Below, piece by piece: positions 31,170-37,634 of a DNA stretch of 37,634 bases. Every line of letters begins with the position of its first letter. The first letter of the stretch is position 1. The translations under genes were made by a program, and so were the position numbers. The notes below the pieces were generated by a model. It had not been told where the DNA came from and searched no databases. It saw only the letters and a list, made by a program, of their open reading frames with translations. Origin of the DNA: JBEKHI01 sp050012355 (GTDB lineage Bacteria; Actinomycetota; Actinomycetes; Streptosporangiales; Streptosporangiaceae). The stretch covers positions 1-37,634 of the forward strand of contig JBEKHI010000022.1 of the NCBI GenBank assembly GCA_050012355.1, written 5' to 3'.

Positions 31170-31212
31170 CGCGGAGCGGATTGCCCGGTTCGCCCGGCGG
31201 AAATGCCCGGTA
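31158..31212 (+). repeat. Three direct repeats with exact 22-bp spacing (iterons) in the ligase promoter region
   Basis: ATTACCCGGTA (31158-31168), ATTGCCCGGTT (31180-31190) and AATGCCCGGTA (31202-31212) share CCCGGT and begin exactly 22 bases apart, two helical turns. Sites on one DNA face suit cooperative binding of a regulator, possibly an OmpR-type response regulator or a SARP, both of which use direct repeats. They stand 62-116 bases before the GTG start of the ligase gene. Confidence 0.65.
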
Positions 31213-31273
31213 TCCCCGTTTCACCGGCGGGCCTACGTTCGGCTCTGTATTTCGGTACGACGGAGGGAGCTGG

Positions 31274-32440
31274 GTGCAAAATTCGGGGGATGTTTCACTG
31301 GCGCTGGACGAGCAGACGTGCGTTGGTGTGGTGTTCGGCGGTCCGTCCGCCGAACATGAGGTGTCCGCGGCCTCGGCGCTGGGCGTCGTCCGCGGGCTGC
31401 GGGCCGGCCGGTTCCGTCCCGTCGCCATCGGTATCGGCAAGGACGGCCTCTGGAGGCTGCTCCCGGCCCCCGCGGTCGATGAAGCGGTGGTCAGGAGGCA
31501 TCACGGGCCGGCCATCCAAGACCGGCTAATCGCCGAGGGCATCCAGGTCGAGCTCCGGCCCGGCGGTCGGCTGGTCGTTTCCCAGGGCCCGAAGGCGGTC
31601 ATCGATCGGCTCGATGTCGCTTTCCCCGTCATACACGGGCCGTACGGCGAGGACGGAGTGCTCCAGGGTTACCTGGAGGCCCTCGACGTGCCGTACGTCG
31701 GCTCCGGCGTGGTCGCCTCCGCGGTCGGCATGGACAAGGTGGCCATGAGGCGCGCGTTCGCGGCCGAGGGTATCCCGGTCGTCCCTGGCGTCTGGTTCAC
31801 GGAACGGCGGTGGCGGAGTCACGAGGACCCGCTGGCACTGACCACCGGGCTGCCCTGGCCCCGGTTCGTCAAGCCAGCCAACATGGGTTCCTCCATCGGC
31901 GTCTCGCGGGTCACCGGGCCAGCCGAGCTGAGCCGCGCCGTCGATGAGGCGTTCCGGTATGACGATGTCGTCCTGGTCGAAGAGGGAGTCACCGCCAGGG
32001 AGTTGCTCTGCGGGGTCATCGGGGACGCCGACGAGGCGGAGGCCTCGGTGCCGACCGAATATAAGGTCGCCGACGGGTTCTTCGACTACGCGCAGAAGTA
32101 CCTCGGTAAGGGCTACACGATGACCTCACCGGCCGACATCCCGGCCGACGTCACCGCCCGGGTGCGCGAGATGTCGCTACGAGCGTTCCGCGCTATCGGC
32201 GGCTACGGCCTGGCCCGGGTCGACTTCCTGTGGGACGAAGCGGCCGACATGCTCTACGCCGGGGAGATCAACACCATGCCCGGGTTCACCGCTAGCTCGG
32301 TATTCGCCCGGGGGTGGTCCGAGAGCGGAACGTCGTACGAGACGCTCCTCGCCCGGCTCATCGACCTCGCTTTCGCCCGGCACACTCGCAGCCGTGACCG
32401 CGCCCGCCGCCGCGAGTCTGTCGGTGAGGGCGCGCGATGA
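31274..32440 (+). CDS. ddl: D-alanine-D-alanine ligase family protein
   Basis: 388 residues from GTG 31274; GGAGGG (31262-31267) supports it, and the family start VGVVFGGPSAEHEVSAASA follows after about 17 residues. Other blocks: FPVIHGPYGEDGVLQGYLEALDVPYVGSGVVASAVGMDK, FVKPANMGSSIGV, and the omega loop GFFDYAQKYL, then GLARVDFLW and AGEINTMPGFTASSVFARGW. ATP-grasp enzymes of this family join D-Ala to a second D-amino or D-hydroxy acid for peptidoglycan. The omega-loop Lys-Tyr pair typical of D-Ala-D-Ala ligases is kept, which argues against a VanA-like D-lactate preference. The later segment TASSVFARGW differs from the common TxxSMYPKLW type. It overlaps murF by 4 bases. Confidence 0.92.
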   Translation: MQNSGDVSLALDEQTCVGVVFGGPSAEHEVSAASALGVVRGLRAGRFRPVAIGIGKDGLWRLLPAPAVDEAVVRRHHGPAIQDRLIAEGIQVELRPGGRLVVSQGPKAVIDRLDVAFPVIHGPYGEDGVLQGYLEALDVPYVGSGVVASAVGMDKVAMRRAFAAEGIPVVPGVWFTERRWRSHEDPLALTTGLPWPRFVKPANMGSSIGVSRVTGPAELSRAVDEAFRYDDVVLVEEGVTARELLCGVIGDADEAEASVPTEYKVADGFFDYAQKYLGKGYTMTSPADIPADVTARVREMSLRAFRAIGGYGLARVDFLWDEAADMLYAGEINTMPGFTASSVFARGWSESGTSYETLLARLIDLAFARHTRSRDRARRRESVGEGAR

Positions 32441-33954
32441 TCCCGCTGACTCTGGAGGAGATCGCGCGGGTCGTAGACGGGACGGTGTACGGCACTGCCG
32501 ACCCTGGGCTCACCGTCAACGGGCCGGTCATCATCGACTCCCGCGAGGTAACGGCTGGCGCTCTGTTCGCGGCCATCGTGGGAGCCCGTAGCGACGGCCA
32601 CGACTTCGCGCCCGCCGCGTACGCCGCTGGCGCGAGCGCGGTGCTGGGCGCCCGCCCAGTCGACGGGCCATGCGTAGTGGCCCGCGACGTGGTCATGGCG
32701 CTGACCAAACTGGCCGGACTCGTGCGGAGCCGGCTGAGTCCCGTCGTCATCGGGCTCACCGGGTCGGTCGGCAAGACCACGACCAAGGACCTGCTCGCCC
32801 AGATCCTCGAGCAAGACGCGCCGACCGTGGCCACCGCCCGATCCTTTAACAACGAGATCGGGCTCCCGCTGACCGTGCTGCGAGCCGACCGGCAGACCCG
32901 TTACCTTGTCCTGGAGATGGGCGCCGCGCAGCAAGGCGACATCACCCATCTCGTGCGGCTGGCGCGGCCGCGGATCGGCCTGGTGCTCAACGTCGGCCCC
33001 GCCCACGTGCTCACGCTCGGCGGAATCGAAGGCGTCGCCAACGCGAAGGCCGAAATGGTGCGGGACCTGCCCTCGGCCACCCAGGGCGGGTTCGCCCTGC
33101 TCAACGCCGACGACAAGCGCGTCGCCGCCATGGCACGCCAGACCCCCGCGACGGTGATGTTCTACGGGACCGGCCCGGACGCGGCCGTCCGGGCGACGAA
33201 CGTGACCCTCGACGCTACCGGCCACGCGTCGTTCATCCTGCACACTCCGGTGGCGAAGGCCCCGGTACGACTACGCCTGCCCGGCGAGCATCAGGTCGCC
33301 AACGCGCTGGCCGCCGCGTGCGTCGCGAGTGTCGTCGGCGTCCCTGGCGACCGGATCGCTGGCGCCTTGAGCCGCGCGCTGCCGCGCTCGCCGAGCCGCT
33401 TTCAGATAAAGGATCGTCCCGATGGCGTCACGGTCATCGATGACACCTTCAACGCGAACCCGCTCTCCACGCAGGCGGCGATCCGCACACTCGCCAGGCT
33501 GGCCGCTGGCCGCCGCACAATCGCCGTCCTCGGCGAGATGAAGCATCAGGCCGACGGCACGGTCCGCCAGCACGCGGCCGTCGGCGCGCTCGCGGGCGAA
33601 CTCGGCATCGCCGTGCTGGTGGCGGTGGGCAAGGGCGAGGGACCGGACGCCATGGCCGCCGCCGCTCGCGAAGCGGGCGTATCCGTGCAGGCCGTGCCGG
33701 ATCGCCATGCCGCAATCGATCTTGTCAGGAAATCACTGCGCCCGGCCGACATCGTCTTGGTTAAGGCCTCCAGCATGGTGGGCCTGTCGGTGGTCGTGGC
33801 GGCGCTCGACGAACAAACACATTTATCCATAACGACGGAGGGCTGGTCAGGACATGGAGATCGTTGTGACCGGATCGATGCCATTCAATGCCGAGCACAT
33901 CCGCAGGCTACAGCGGGTCGGACGCTTGAGTCAGGCAAGCAGTGCAGACTCTAG
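32437..33954 (+). CDS. murF: UDP-MurNAc-tripeptide--D-alanyl-D-alanine ligase
   Basis: 505 residues of the Mur ligase family; MurF adds the D-Ala-D-Ala (or related) dipeptide to the UDP-MurNAc tripeptide. Seen: N-terminal IIDSREVTAGALFAAIVG, P-loop GLTGSVGKTTTKD (106-118), SFNNEIGLPLTVL, LEMGAAQQGDI, GPAHV, LPGEHQVANALAAACVA, and IDDTFNANPLSTQAAI of the third domain. All core motifs are present. The family usually ends near VLVKxSxxxGL (here about 448-458); this protein continues some 45 residues further. The last 33 codons overlap the start of the dehydrogenase gene in another frame, and this tail resembles no Mur ligase ending, so it is probably an accidental extension. ATGA overlap with the ligase gene indicates coupled translation. 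Confidence 0.92.
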   Translation: MIPLTLEEIARVVDGTVYGTADPGLTVNGPVIIDSREVTAGALFAAIVGARSDGHDFAPAAYAAGASAVLGARPVDGPCVVARDVVMALTKLAGLVRSRLSPVVIGLTGSVGKTTTKDLLAQILEQDAPTVATARSFNNEIGLPLTVLRADRQTRYLVLEMGAAQQGDITHLVRLARPRIGLVLNVGPAHVLTLGGIEGVANAKAEMVRDLPSATQGGFALLNADDKRVAAMARQTPATVMFYGTGPDAAVRATNVTLDATGHASFILHTPVAKAPVRLRLPGEHQVANALAAACVASVVGVPGDRIAGALSRALPRSPSRFQIKDRPDGVTVIDDTFNANPLSTQAAIRTLARLAAGRRTIAVLGEMKHQADGTVRQHAAVGALAGELGIAVLVAVGKGEGPDAMAAAAREAGVSVQAVPDRHAAIDLVRKSLRPADIVLVKASSMVGLSVVVAALDEQTHLSITTEGWSGHGDRCDRIDAIQCRAHPQATAGRTLESGKQCRL

Positions 33955-35164
33955 TGACGAATGGCTGAAGCAGGTCGAAGGCGCGGACATAATATGCAGT
34001 GACGGCATATTCGTTGCCGGAAATCTCGAACGACTTCACGATGTCTTCATTACGTTCCCCTTCGTTGAGATTGGCTCGTTCGACACTGCGGCGCTGGCAC
34101 GCAGGAACGTCGTGGTCGCTAACGCGCGCGGAAGTAATCGTGACTCGGTTGTCGAATGGGCAGTGTTCATGACATTGAGCCTGCTGCGCCGATTTCAGGA
34201 TTACATGAACACCGACCGCGAGCTCCCCTTCGAGCGACGCGAGAGCTTGTCGGGCAAGAACGTTTGCATTATCGGCGCCGGAGACATCGGCTCGCATCTC
34301 GGCCAGGTCCTGGAGGCGCTACACGCGAACGTGCGTTACTTCACGCGTGAAGACGATCTTGTGACGGCGGTCAAGGGCTGCCAGTTGATCGTCAACTCGC
34401 TGAGTTCCACCCCGAGCAGCGCCCAGCTCCTGGATCGCGGTTTCTTCCGTGCTCTTGAGCCCGGATCGTACTTCCTCACCTACGTACGGCCGCACACCTT
34501 CGACGTCAAGGCCCTGCTGGAGGCACTGGACGATGGGATCCTGACCGGCGCGGCGATCGACTGCGATCCGCAGAAGCCGTTCGACACCGCAAACGCCTAC
34601 TACCGGACACTGCTCGGGCACCAGAAGGTGCTAGCGACGCCGCACGTCGCGTTCGCCACCACCCAAGCGGAAAAACAAAGCCTAGATACGGTGGTGGAGA
34701 ATGTCGAGGCATTTGCCGAAGGTCGGCCGATAAACGTTCTCGTCAAGCGCTTATCCTCATTCGCATCGCACCCGGGAAGAGAACCCATGAGCAAGCAAGT
34801 GTCCAGCACCGATCCATCGGCACCTCTCGCACCATATAGTCAGGCTGTCGTTTCCAGCGGTCATGTCTTCTGCTCAGGGACACTGGGTATTAATCCAACG
34901 ACCGGCAAGGCCCCTGAAACTGTTGCGGCTCAGGCCGAGCAGGCGCTCATGAATCTGGCTGACATTCTGCTGGAGTCAGGCTCCTCGATGCGGCAGCTGG
35001 TAAAGACGACAATTTACTACGTCGACACAGAGGATTTCGCGGCGATAAATGAGGTGTATGCGCGTCACGTGTCAGACCCTCCGCCTGCGCGATCCGCCGT
35101 CCCGTGCACTGTCCTGCCGGAAGGGCTGCTGTTCTGCATCGACGCGATCGCCGCTGTCGGCTGA
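33854..35164 (+). CDS. D-2-hydroxyacid dehydrogenase fused to a RidA (YjgF/UK114) domain
   Basis: 436 residues in two domains. About 1-298: D-isomer-specific 2-hydroxyacid dehydrogenase with GAGDIG (141-146), substrate Arg212 (LTYVRPHTFD) and His264 (TPHV). The Glu expected in the DVxxxEP motif is Lys241 (DCDPQKP). YFTRED after the second strand lacks the usual NAD-binding Asp and has Arg, suggesting NADP. About 312-436: a complete Rid domain, PYSQAV, GTLGINPTTG, KTTIYYVDTEDFAAINEVYARHV, with catalytic Arg413 in PARSAVPCTVLP; the usual final Glu is Asp430. Rid proteins hydrolyse 2-imino acids to 2-keto acids, which such a dehydrogenase could reduce. The gene follows murF with a 101-base overlap and is visibly less GC-rich than its neighbours. 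Met312 has a ribosome site (GGGAAGAG, 34774-34781), so the Rid part may also be made alone. Confidence 0.87.
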   Translation: MEIVVTGSMPFNAEHIRRLQRVGRLSQASSADSSDEWLKQVEGADIICSDGIFVAGNLERLHDVFITFPFVEIGSFDTAALARRNVVVANARGSNRDSVVEWAVFMTLSLLRRFQDYMNTDRELPFERRESLSGKNVCIIGAGDIGSHLGQVLEALHANVRYFTREDDLVTAVKGCQLIVNSLSSTPSSAQLLDRGFFRALEPGSYFLTYVRPHTFDVKALLEALDDGILTGAAIDCDPQKPFDTANAYYRTLLGHQKVLATPHVAFATTQAEKQSLDTVVENVEAFAEGRPINVLVKRLSSFASHPGREPMSKQVSSTDPSAPLAPYSQAVVSSGHVFCSGTLGINPTTGKAPETVAAQAEQALMNLADILLESGSSMRQLVKTTIYYVDTEDFAAINEVYARHVSDPPPARSAVPCTVLPEGLLFCIDAIAAVG

Positions 35165-35328
35165 CCTGCGACAAGACGCCTTGTTCCGGTGAGCAGCGGC
35201 GACGTCCGGGAGGCAGCCGACCGGATCCGCGCCAAGGCAGCGGGAGACATCCGGTCACCGGCAGGCTCGCAGAGGGTCCGCGAATCGGACATCCGCGTCA
35301 TCTCGCCCTACTGTCGTGCCCGGTGATC

Positions 35329-35382
35329 ATGGTTGGTGCGGCACTACCCATACTCTTTTCTGGGTAGTGCCGCACCAACCAT
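35329..35382. terminator. Perfect 22-bp-arm hairpin at the head of repeat copy C
   Basis: Bases 35329-35350 pair exactly with 35361-35382 around TACTCTTTTC. It could act as a terminator for the ligase-murF-dehydrogenase operon 165 bases upstream, but the same hairpin in a mutated form at 15649-15700 shows that it is part of a mobile-looking repeat. Confidence 0.7.
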
Positions 35383-35500
35383 AATCATTCGAATGCCTGG
35401 GCAGCGACGAGGGTCGGCAAAACCGGGTGATAACGCACAAAACCGGTCGGCCGCAACGACACGCCGCAAACTCATGTTGTTCTCGAATGTGTCCATAGCG

Positions 35501-35521
35501 CCAGCGATGGGACATCGCTGG
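35501..35521. repeat. REP-like palindrome, 9-bp arms, loop GGA
   Basis: CCAGCGATG (35501-35509) and CATCGCTGG (35513-35521) are perfectly complementary. It forms the end of repeat copy C and has the CGATG-N3-CATCG core. Confidence 0.8.
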
Positions 35522-35862
35522 GAGCCGGTGCGGCGGTGCCGTTCGCCGCCTGGCTAGCCGACCGGGTTCCAGGGCAACACCCCTGCCTGGTCCTGTGCGG
35601 CGCGGACACCGACTGGCATCCCGCGTAGCCAGACCACGCACCAGGATGACGGGGCTGGCTTCGGGTTTGCCGCTTATATCCCAAATAGTCGCTGTCGCAC
35701 GGTAAGGCGGCACTTCCCCGCAAGTTACATTTCAAGGGGATAGTCATCCAATTTCACCGAGAAAACGTCCCACTACCGTTAAGACAGCACCGGGTCGTCT
35801 GCGGGAACGGGCATCTGGCGGGGAAACTAGACGATGGCTTGACGCGTCTGGGGGCGGAATCT

Positions 35863-37634
35863 ATGGCCGGGCGGCACGAAAACCACGATGTTCACCGTAA
35901 CGTGCTCGCCGATCACGTACATGACGTCGAACCCGCCGATTTGTCGCTGGCGAAGGCCAGGGACTTCGCGGGCGGAACATACGCCAGCGACTTCTGCGAC
36001 GAGTGCGGGTGCCGGCTGGCGCGCGCCTGTATCCAGTGGAGTGACTGGGTACTGCGGCGCACCGAGACCGTGCGTTTCTCCGATGATCGCTGTGCGAACC
36101 GGATAATCAGCATCGACCTCCTGGTCCGCGAGGAAGCGCCGCTTTACCGGGCGCCCGGCGGCAAGCCGTTCTGGCTGGTCCCGGTGTCCATCATGCGGCG
36201 CAAGACGCTGGTCAACTTCTATCTTCGCGATGAAGACGGGAATGATATCCCGTTGCCCGGCCTCCGCCTGGTGCAGCATCTGGACGAGTCCGTCCTCAGG
36301 TCGGTAGCGCTGAGGGAACTACAGCACGATCTGCAACAGGAAGCCCAGGCCTTTATCCACGACGTGATCAGCGGGAGCCCCGATCAGGTCGAATACCGGA
36401 TGGGCCAGTTGCGGGAGGCAGCGGCTCCGCGGGACATTATGCGATTGCGGGATATCAACGGGATCTTTATCCGCATGGTGCAGCGCATGGCCTACTCCTG
36501 CACGCTGTACGCGTTCATCGAAGCTGATACCTCGCGACGCCACCGCGTACTCCGGATGTCAGTCGAGGAACCGCTGGACATCTCGCACGAACCGGAGGAG
36601 CCGGAACTGTCCTTGGCCGACCCGGATCCGGCCAGATCGCTGCGGCCCCGGGCAAAGGGCGGCGCCATTCGCCGGTTCAAGTGGCAGCTGCACGCCCTGG
36701 CGGCCGCGATGGGCTGGACCACGACCAAGGTGCGGTTCCGTGTCCCGGCGGCCGAGAACGCGACCGGCTTCCATTTCGAGATTCAGGCGCCACAGGGCGT
36801 GGACATCGTAGAGGCAAGCATTCTCGCGGCGGTGCCGGAAACCATCGGCGGGGAGCCGGAACCCCTGCGCCCATGGCAGTATGACCACATTCGGAGGCGA
36901 CTGCCGACCGTTGGCCTGCATGTCGCCTCTGTACCGAACGGATCATTTTCGACGGCCCAGGTGGACTTCCAGGTTTCGATCCGCGGTTGGTACGCGACCA
37001 TGCTCTTGTCCTGCTGGGCGACATTTCTCCTGCTGATCGCCCTCGCGCTGCATGTGCATACGGCCAGAGTCCAGACCACCTCGACCACCGACGTCGTCGT
37101 CTTCCTGGCCGGGGTCGCGGCCGCGGTGGCGACCCTCGTCGCGCAGGGTGAGTTCTCGGGGATGGCAGGCAGGCTGCTGGTCATGCCGAGGATGCTGGCG
37201 GCGTTCGAAGCGGGCCTGCTGCTGATCGCCGCCACCTTGTTTCTCTTCGTGGGACCGAATGAGAACCGGCGGCGCCCATGGGAGCTGGTCGTGCTGTGCG
37301 TTGTCGCCGGATTGATCACGCTGATAGTAAGCGCGTCGTGGCTGCTCGCCCGCTCGCGCCTGTCGGTGCGGCACGAAAGTGCCTCGCCGCGAGAAATGGC
37401 TCCCGGCCTCAAGCGAGCCAGCCGTAACCCGGTCAGCTTCTGGGATGCCGTGCAGTTGTATGGTTACCGGCTACCTGCGATTCGCGTCGACTCCGCGGAG
37501 GCCTGGCACTACCACTTTCAATGGACTCCGGAAATAGAAGCGAACGCGACGCGGCTACTCTCTCCTGGCGTCCTACCCGGCCCGCCGGCGGTGCTCGCCC
37601 CCAGCCCGGTCGATGTGACATCGACCGTGCTCTA
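35863..37634 (+). CDS. Unrecognised multi-pass membrane protein with an N-terminal cysteine cluster (3' end outside window)
   Basis: The frame from ATG 35863 (GGGGGCGG shortly upstream) is open for 590 codons to the end of the window. The first about 370 residues are soluble: a His-rich start, a Cys cluster SDFCDECGCRLARAC (Cys 45, 48, 50, 56) that could hold a metal ion, a helical part FLRDEDGN-like to LQHDLQQEAQAFIHDVI, and a beta-rich part (KVRFRVPAAENATGFHFEIQAPQG, VDFQVSIRGW). Four hydrophobic helices follow at about 376-398, 411-427, 444-464 and 473-496 (LLSCWATFLLLIALALHV; VVVFLAGVAAAVATLVAQ; LLLIAATLFLFVG; VVLCVVAGLITLIVSASWLL). The end of the visible part contains a REP-like palindrome. 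I recognise no family and give no function; codon use looks genuine. Confidence 0.75.
   Translation, partial: MAGRHENHDVHRNVLADHVHDVEPADLSLAKARDFAGGTYASDFCDECGCRLARACIQWSDWVLRRTETVRFSDDRCANRIISIDLLVREEAPLYRAPGGKPFWLVPVSIMRRKTLVNFYLRDEDGNDIPLPGLRLVQHLDESVLRSVALRELQHDLQQEAQAFIHDVISGSPDQVEYRMGQLREAAAPRDIMRLRDINGIFIRMVQRMAYSCTLYAFIEADTSRRHRVLRMSVEEPLDISHEPEEPELSLADPDPARSLRPRAKGGAIRRFKWQLHALAAAMGWTTTKVRFRVPAAENATGFHFEIQAPQGVDIVEASILAAVPETIGGEPEPLRPWQYDHIRRRLPTVGLHVASVPNGSFSTAQVDFQVSIRGWYATMLLSCWATFLLLIALALHVHTARVQTTSTTDVVVFLAGVAAAVATLVAQGEFSGMAGRLLVMPRMLAAFEAGLLLIAATLFLFVGPNENRRRPWELVVLCVVAGLITLIVSASWLLARSRLSVRHESASPREMAPGLKRASRNPVSFWDAVQLYGYRLPAIRVDSAEAWHYHFQWTPEIEANATRLLSPGVLPGPPAVLAPSPVDVTSTVL
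37607..37627. repeat. REP-like palindrome, 9-bp arms, loop TGA
   Basis: CGGTCGATG (37607-37615) and CATCGACCG (37619-37627) pair perfectly. It is nearly identical to the hairpin at 8076-8100 (GGTCGATGTGTCATCGACC there) and lies within or at the end of the last open frame. Confidence 0.8.

Larger units (their letters stand above)
35329..35521 (+). repeat. Dispersed composite repeat, copy C (best preserved)
   Basis: Order: 22-bp-arm hairpin (35329-35382), AACCGGGTGATAACGCAC, CGGCCGCAACGACACGCC, CTCATGTTGTTCTCG, GTCCATAGCGC, and a terminal hairpin CCAGCGATG-GGA-CATCGCTGG (35501-35521). Copy A at 15485-15700 (opposite strand) follows the same order; copy B at 15696-15870 and a fragment at 481-530 keep only parts. 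Hairpins at both ends and no coding content suggest a non-autonomous element or a structured RNA. Confidence 0.75.
35165..35862. other. Intergenic region with dispersed repeat copy C
   Basis: 700 bases without a convincing gene. A 45-codon GTG frame at 35189-35326 has no ribosome site and no family features. Bases 35329-35521 hold a dispersed repeat, described separately. From 35522 to 35862 nothing was recognised; the stretch 35740-35790 is more AT-rich and may contain the promoter of the last gene. Confidence 0.5.

Noticed and set aside
31274..35164. A canonical vanHAX vancomycin-resistance cluster
   Set aside because: No VanX dipeptidase is present, the ligase retains the Ddl-like omega-loop Lys-Tyr, and the dehydrogenase lacks the usual catalytic Glu.
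35189..35326. 45-codon GTG frame after the dehydrogenase-RidA gene
   Set aside because: No ribosome site, no recognisable similarity, and it ends at the edge of the repeat.
35332..35380. A dedicated intrinsic terminator for the dehydrogenase-RidA gene
   Set aside because: It can act as one, but the same hairpin at 15649-15700 shows it belongs to a dispersed repeat, so it is not specific to this operon.
1..37634. CRISPR arrays, tRNA or rRNA genes, complete insertion sequences, replication origins
   Set aside because: No regularly spaced identical repeats with spacers, no cloverleaf-like sequence and no transposase-like protein were found on either strand.

Overview
The window looks like chromosomal DNA of a high-GC actinomycete (Actinomycetota, probably a filamentous, Streptosporangiales- or Streptomyces-like soil organism). 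The reasons are strong GC bias at third codon positions, GTG and TTG starts, a SARP/AfsR regulator, two further giant STAND/LuxR regulators, a bacterial P450 with its own reductase, and an ECF sigma factor of the SigE-family type. No rRNA, tRNA, phage, complete IS or CRISPR was seen. Everything here is read by eye; no database search was possible.

Layout. (1) 1-355: the end of a MacB/FtsX-type ABC permease. (2) 634-7915, minus strand: a tightly overlapping operon of a peptide-type (Dpp/Opp) uptake system (lipoprotein, two permeases, fused double ATPase), then a ROK repressor and a ROK sugar kinase. Divergent from it are an M81 (MlrC-like) peptidase gene and cutC, overlapping by 4 bases, preceded by a 27-codon ORF into which two inverted REP-like hairpins fall. 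(3) 10.3-15.4 kb: an 88-bp inverted-repeat element, a truncated lipocalin-like gene, a STAND ATPase with HTH domains at both ends, and a DUF2207-like membrane protein. (4) 15.4-18.7 kb: a head-to-head repeat, a membrane protein plus ECF sigma pair, and a convergent three-gene DUF2089 / membrane / SHOCT-like operon with a probable leaderless promoter. (5) 18.7-24.9 kb: an NMT1/THI5-like protein behind a deleted SDR, a small free-standing transcription unit with a 13-codon ORF, a regulator divergent from an NmrA-like gene, a flavin/ferredoxin-type reductase plus P450 pair, and an actinobacterial membrane protein. (6) 24.9-31.1 kb: divergent AfsR/SARP and LAL-type LuxR regulators. (7) 31.1-35.2 kb: a D-Ala-D-Ala ligase family gene, murF, and a D-2-hydroxyacid dehydrogenase fused to a RidA domain, behind a promoter region with direct repeats at exact 22-bp spacing. 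(8) 35.2-37.6 kb: another copy of the dispersed repeat and an unrecognised membrane protein running off the window.

The most interesting system is (7). A ligase, MurF and a hydroxyacid dehydrogenase are the core of vanHA/murF-type peptidoglycan-precursor remodelling, but here there is no VanX, the ligase keeps a Ddl-like omega loop, the dehydrogenase is fused to an imine deaminase (RidA), and the usual catalytic Glu of the dehydrogenase is Lys. It may make an alternative end for the peptidoglycan stem peptide. The second theme is a family of palindromes with the core CGATG-N3-CATCG (five exact copies). Two of them lie in or beside copies of a larger dispersed repeat, two form an inverted pair at a gene start, and one is in the last ORF.
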